Assembly (NCBI GenBank): GCA_013397935.1
Contig: VZRN01004407.1
Location: forward strand, 2,019,371 to 2,083,370
Reading direction: 5' to 3'
Origin: Dasyornis broadbenti
Lineage: Eukaryota; Chordata; Aves; Passeriformes; Dasyornithidae
DNA: 64,000 nt
The notes beneath the pieces were generated by a model. It searched no databases, had not been told where the DNA came from, and saw nothing but the letters and a program-made list of their open reading frames with translations. The translations under genes and the position numbers were made by a program. This document shows, piece after piece, positions 61,111-64,000 of this stretch. Position 1 is the stretch's first letter. Each line of letters opens with the position of its first letter.

Positions 61111-64000
61111 GTTAGCCTACACTGTGGATGCTACCAACTTCAACTTAATTAACTATTCTAATTTTCATGCTCCTTAGTTACACATAGATGGTAAGTAAAT
61201 GCTTCACAGTGAATCAATTGAGTATATTGGAAATTGAACTACACCTGTTGCTAAATATGGATAAATACTAAGTGAAAACTGATATAAGTCAGTAGAACAA
61301 ATATAGTGGCAAGATACTGTTTTTAACTACATGACAAACCAGGTAATAAATCACATTGTATCTTTAGTTGTTTGTCTGGGACTGCATTAAGGGAACAGTT
61401 TGGAGACAGAAAGTTTCTCTCTTTTCCTGTTCTACCCCCCACAATTCTCTATATTGGTGACTGACTCTTCATAACTTGAAATTTATACTAACAGCTGCAT
61501 GGCAAATAATCACTTGAAGAGGAAATGGAGGCTGGAAAATTTTCTAGACCAGCAGAGGTAAAAAAATTTCCAGCTCAGCACACTCGTGGGGTCCTTGTAT
61601 TGTAACTGGGAATCTTGGCAAAGATAAAACAAAATCCAAAGCAGAATCTTGCTGTGGTCTCTGCTGAAAGGCAATTAGTTTTAAAAAATTGTGTGGTGTT
61701 TACATTTAGCATTGCTTACCTAAGAACCCCTTTACAGACACTCCTTTCTGGTGTCACTTTGCAAGGATGTTATGGTTGCTACTGGAAGAAGGTAAAATTC
61801 CACTGTTAAATGTATTGCAGTTGATAATTGCTCCTTTTTTTATAAACAATAATTATCTTAATATGCAAATTTATTGATCATGGATCTCTCTCAGCCCTCC
61901 TATTTGTATTCCTTAGTGTCAAATACAGCTTAAAATTATGTTTTGAACTCTGCCTATTATACAGAACTTCAGTTTCCTCTTTTGAAATTTGATTTTGGCA
62001 AGCTGACTGTACTTCAAACTCACTTCCCTTTTGATGTTGTACACTGTACAAAATGGACCATTCGATAACGTCTGGGTTTAGAAGGTTTCACAGTTTGCAT
62101 AAAGTAATCCAGACAGAATAAAGAGGTAACCACCCAGAATTCTGATGGCACACTCATGAATGGATTTGCCCCTGTGGGGAGGTTCATATTTCATACAAAT
62201 TTAGAGGTTCCAGTAGTATTCGAGGTTTCAGCAAATCAGAACTGTGCCAGAAATCAATCAATTTCACTGTGAGTAACAACAGAACTGGAAGCAGCTCCCA
62301 TAAGGCAGAGAAAGTGATGAAAAAACCAGGAGAGTGAGATAATGTTAATTGGATCCTTGACATGTTACCATTTCCTGCTGAGCCAAGTTTCAGATAAGAC
62401 ATTTGAATGTGGATAAAATGTGATAAGCTAGTTCTGGATGAGTTATATAGAAATTACGTTTCGTCATCTACCTACATATCATTACATTTTACCATTAAAA
62501 ACACTCGGTCTAGATGTATCTACAATTTAAATATTTGAGAGCTTACTATGGATTAAAGTGTTACATAGCCTCAGATTTCTCACCTCTACCATAATCTTCT
62601 TGAGGAATCTGAAGAAGGAGCTGTTAAAAGCTACAGTGAGTTGCATCAGTGTGTGAAGATATCTATGTACAATATTAAATACATCTCTGAAGTACATCTT
62701 CTTTTACCTAGAGAAATTCAGAGGTGAGAGGGAGGGGAACCTCATGAGAAATCATTAAGAGGATCTGATGCTGGATGAGAATCAAAGGCATCATCTGGAG
62801 ATCAGTGCAATCATTTGTAAAAGATAACCACTTTCTGTGAATACTTACAACTTTGGAGAAACACTGCATGGATTATAGATCAACGAGAACTTCTGTTCTG
62901 AACAGTGAGGACAATGTCTAGAGCAATAACAGAGGTCAGGATGTGATTGCTTTCGAATTCACCTCAGCCTATAAACAAGGGGTCTGGTGGGCTGTTATAC
63001 CCAAATTCTTTGGAAATGAGTCCATGGATTTGTTGGGGCATGGATACTAACTGAAGTAGGATTTTTCTTCTTAGTGTAAAAGGAAGCATGAATATCCAGT
63101 GAACATTACTTATACATTACACTGCCTGCTAGTTTTAATATAGCAGACTTTAAAAAAAAAAAAGGTATTTTGAGGGCATCAAGGGCAAAAGTGAAATCAG
63201 GGCCTATTATATATTATGTGATATCATCATGTATTAAATCACAGCCTCCTTAAATCTCTTAAAACAAAACTCAAACTGTTTTCTGTGACAAAACCTATCT
63301 ATTTTTTCCTTCAACTTTATTATCTCCATTCTCCTCAATAGCCCAGTGGTAGGATAAAATAAAATATGATGCAATGGCTAGAAGATTGATCCAGACAAGG
63401 GGAAAAATCAAACACAGAGCACTGCTTTTTATATTATGAGAGCTTTTAAACATTTTCTGTGAGAAGATGCAAAAGAGATTATTTGGTTCTAGGTTTTTCC
63501 GCTGTGACCAAGCTGAATATTATCCTCAGAACTTTGCTCCAACTCAGCCAGAATTCATAAACTTGCTCAGGGCACTGGCAGTGAAACCCTCTGACCTCTC
63601 TTATGTAGCAAGTCCAGTTTGATATCATATAGTCCCTTTTTGGTCTTAAAACCTATCAATAAGTTTTCAACCATGTCAAGTGCAATACCTCTTCATGCAA
63701 AATGGAATTTCTGTTGCCTTTATTCTCTTGGCAATGGGTACTGTTAACTACAACTTATTTTGGCAAATGAAGAATCTAGAAGACTGACGTATTACTGCTT
63801 TCTAGACTGCTCTTTGTTAGTTCCAAGAGACTGCCCTCTAGCCAGCCCTTGCATTTCGTTCACTACATCTTGCATATAAATATTTTACTGTGCTCCAGTA
63901 TAAAAGTTTGATAGACTTTGAACTGAGAAAGCAAAGATGAGACAAGGATATTCAAGCTTGTCTTTATAAAATAAAAATGGTTTTTATTTTGGCTCTCCTA

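Larger units (their letters stand above)
55669..64000. other. Gene-free AT-rich stretch
   Basis: No gene is firmly supported. Points noted: a TAAT-rich stretch at about 56470-56560 that resembles conserved non-coding sequence, interlocking inverted repeats at 57794-57840, an acceptor-like TTTTTTCCCAG at about 58415-58424 leading into an open frame ending at 58548, a 40-base poly-T at 61068-61107, and a 12-base poly-A near 63152-63163. Confidence 0.5.

Noticed and set aside
1..64000. tRNA, rRNA, CRISPR array, bacterial operon or prophage
   Set aside because: No B-box-like GGTTCGA pattern with a matching A-box was found, there are no regularly spaced repeats, and the CR1 and LTR content shows bird nuclear DNA.

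Overview
The window is nuclear DNA from a bird. It is AT-rich (roughly 38-40% G+C by eye), sparse in repeats and poor in long open frames. It carries three 5'-truncated CR1 LINEs with the avian 3' layout and two solo endogenous-retrovirus LTRs. The LTRs begin like the widespread avian type (TGTGCTGGTTTTGGCTGGGA and close variants) and end in a GGGTTAAACCACGACA-like tail. No gene could be named from sequence alone. Everything coding in this annotation is a candidate exon with stated confidence.

Layout. 0-8 kb: solo LTR on the minus strand (601-1177), CR1 on minus (about 2108-2378), CR1 on plus (about 7255-7482). 8-28.9 kb: non-coding AT-rich DNA with a CpG-containing coding-like pocket at 13.23-13.47 kb and an unusually long open frame (16975-17622) entered by a good splice acceptor. 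28.9-34 kb: CR1 on minus (28911-29337) that still shows the reverse-transcriptase C-terminal reading frame, then a long solo LTR on plus (32942-34002). 35.39-36.13 kb: the only CpG island, with a TTTAAATA box and a perfect GTCACGTGAC palindrome, so a promoter that may fire in either direction. 36.9-37.5 kb: the most coding-like minus-strand sequence, a 129-codon open stretch with an AATAAA signal about 50 bases past its stop. 42-50 kb: a CpG-rich candidate minus-strand terminal exon at 42080-42253 and several small phase-compatible candidate exons upstream of it. 54.9-55.7 kb: a candidate plus-strand set of two or three exons. The remainder to 64 kb is AT-rich, with a 40-base poly-T tract and a few short inverted repeats.

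Working together. The best reading is a CpG-island promoter at 36 kb inside a gene-poor region with long introns or intergenic DNA. The candidate exons lie on both strands, so more than one gene would be needed to explain them, and some are probably chance. The mobile-element calls are firm. The promoter is likely. The exons need transcript or cross-species alignment evidence.
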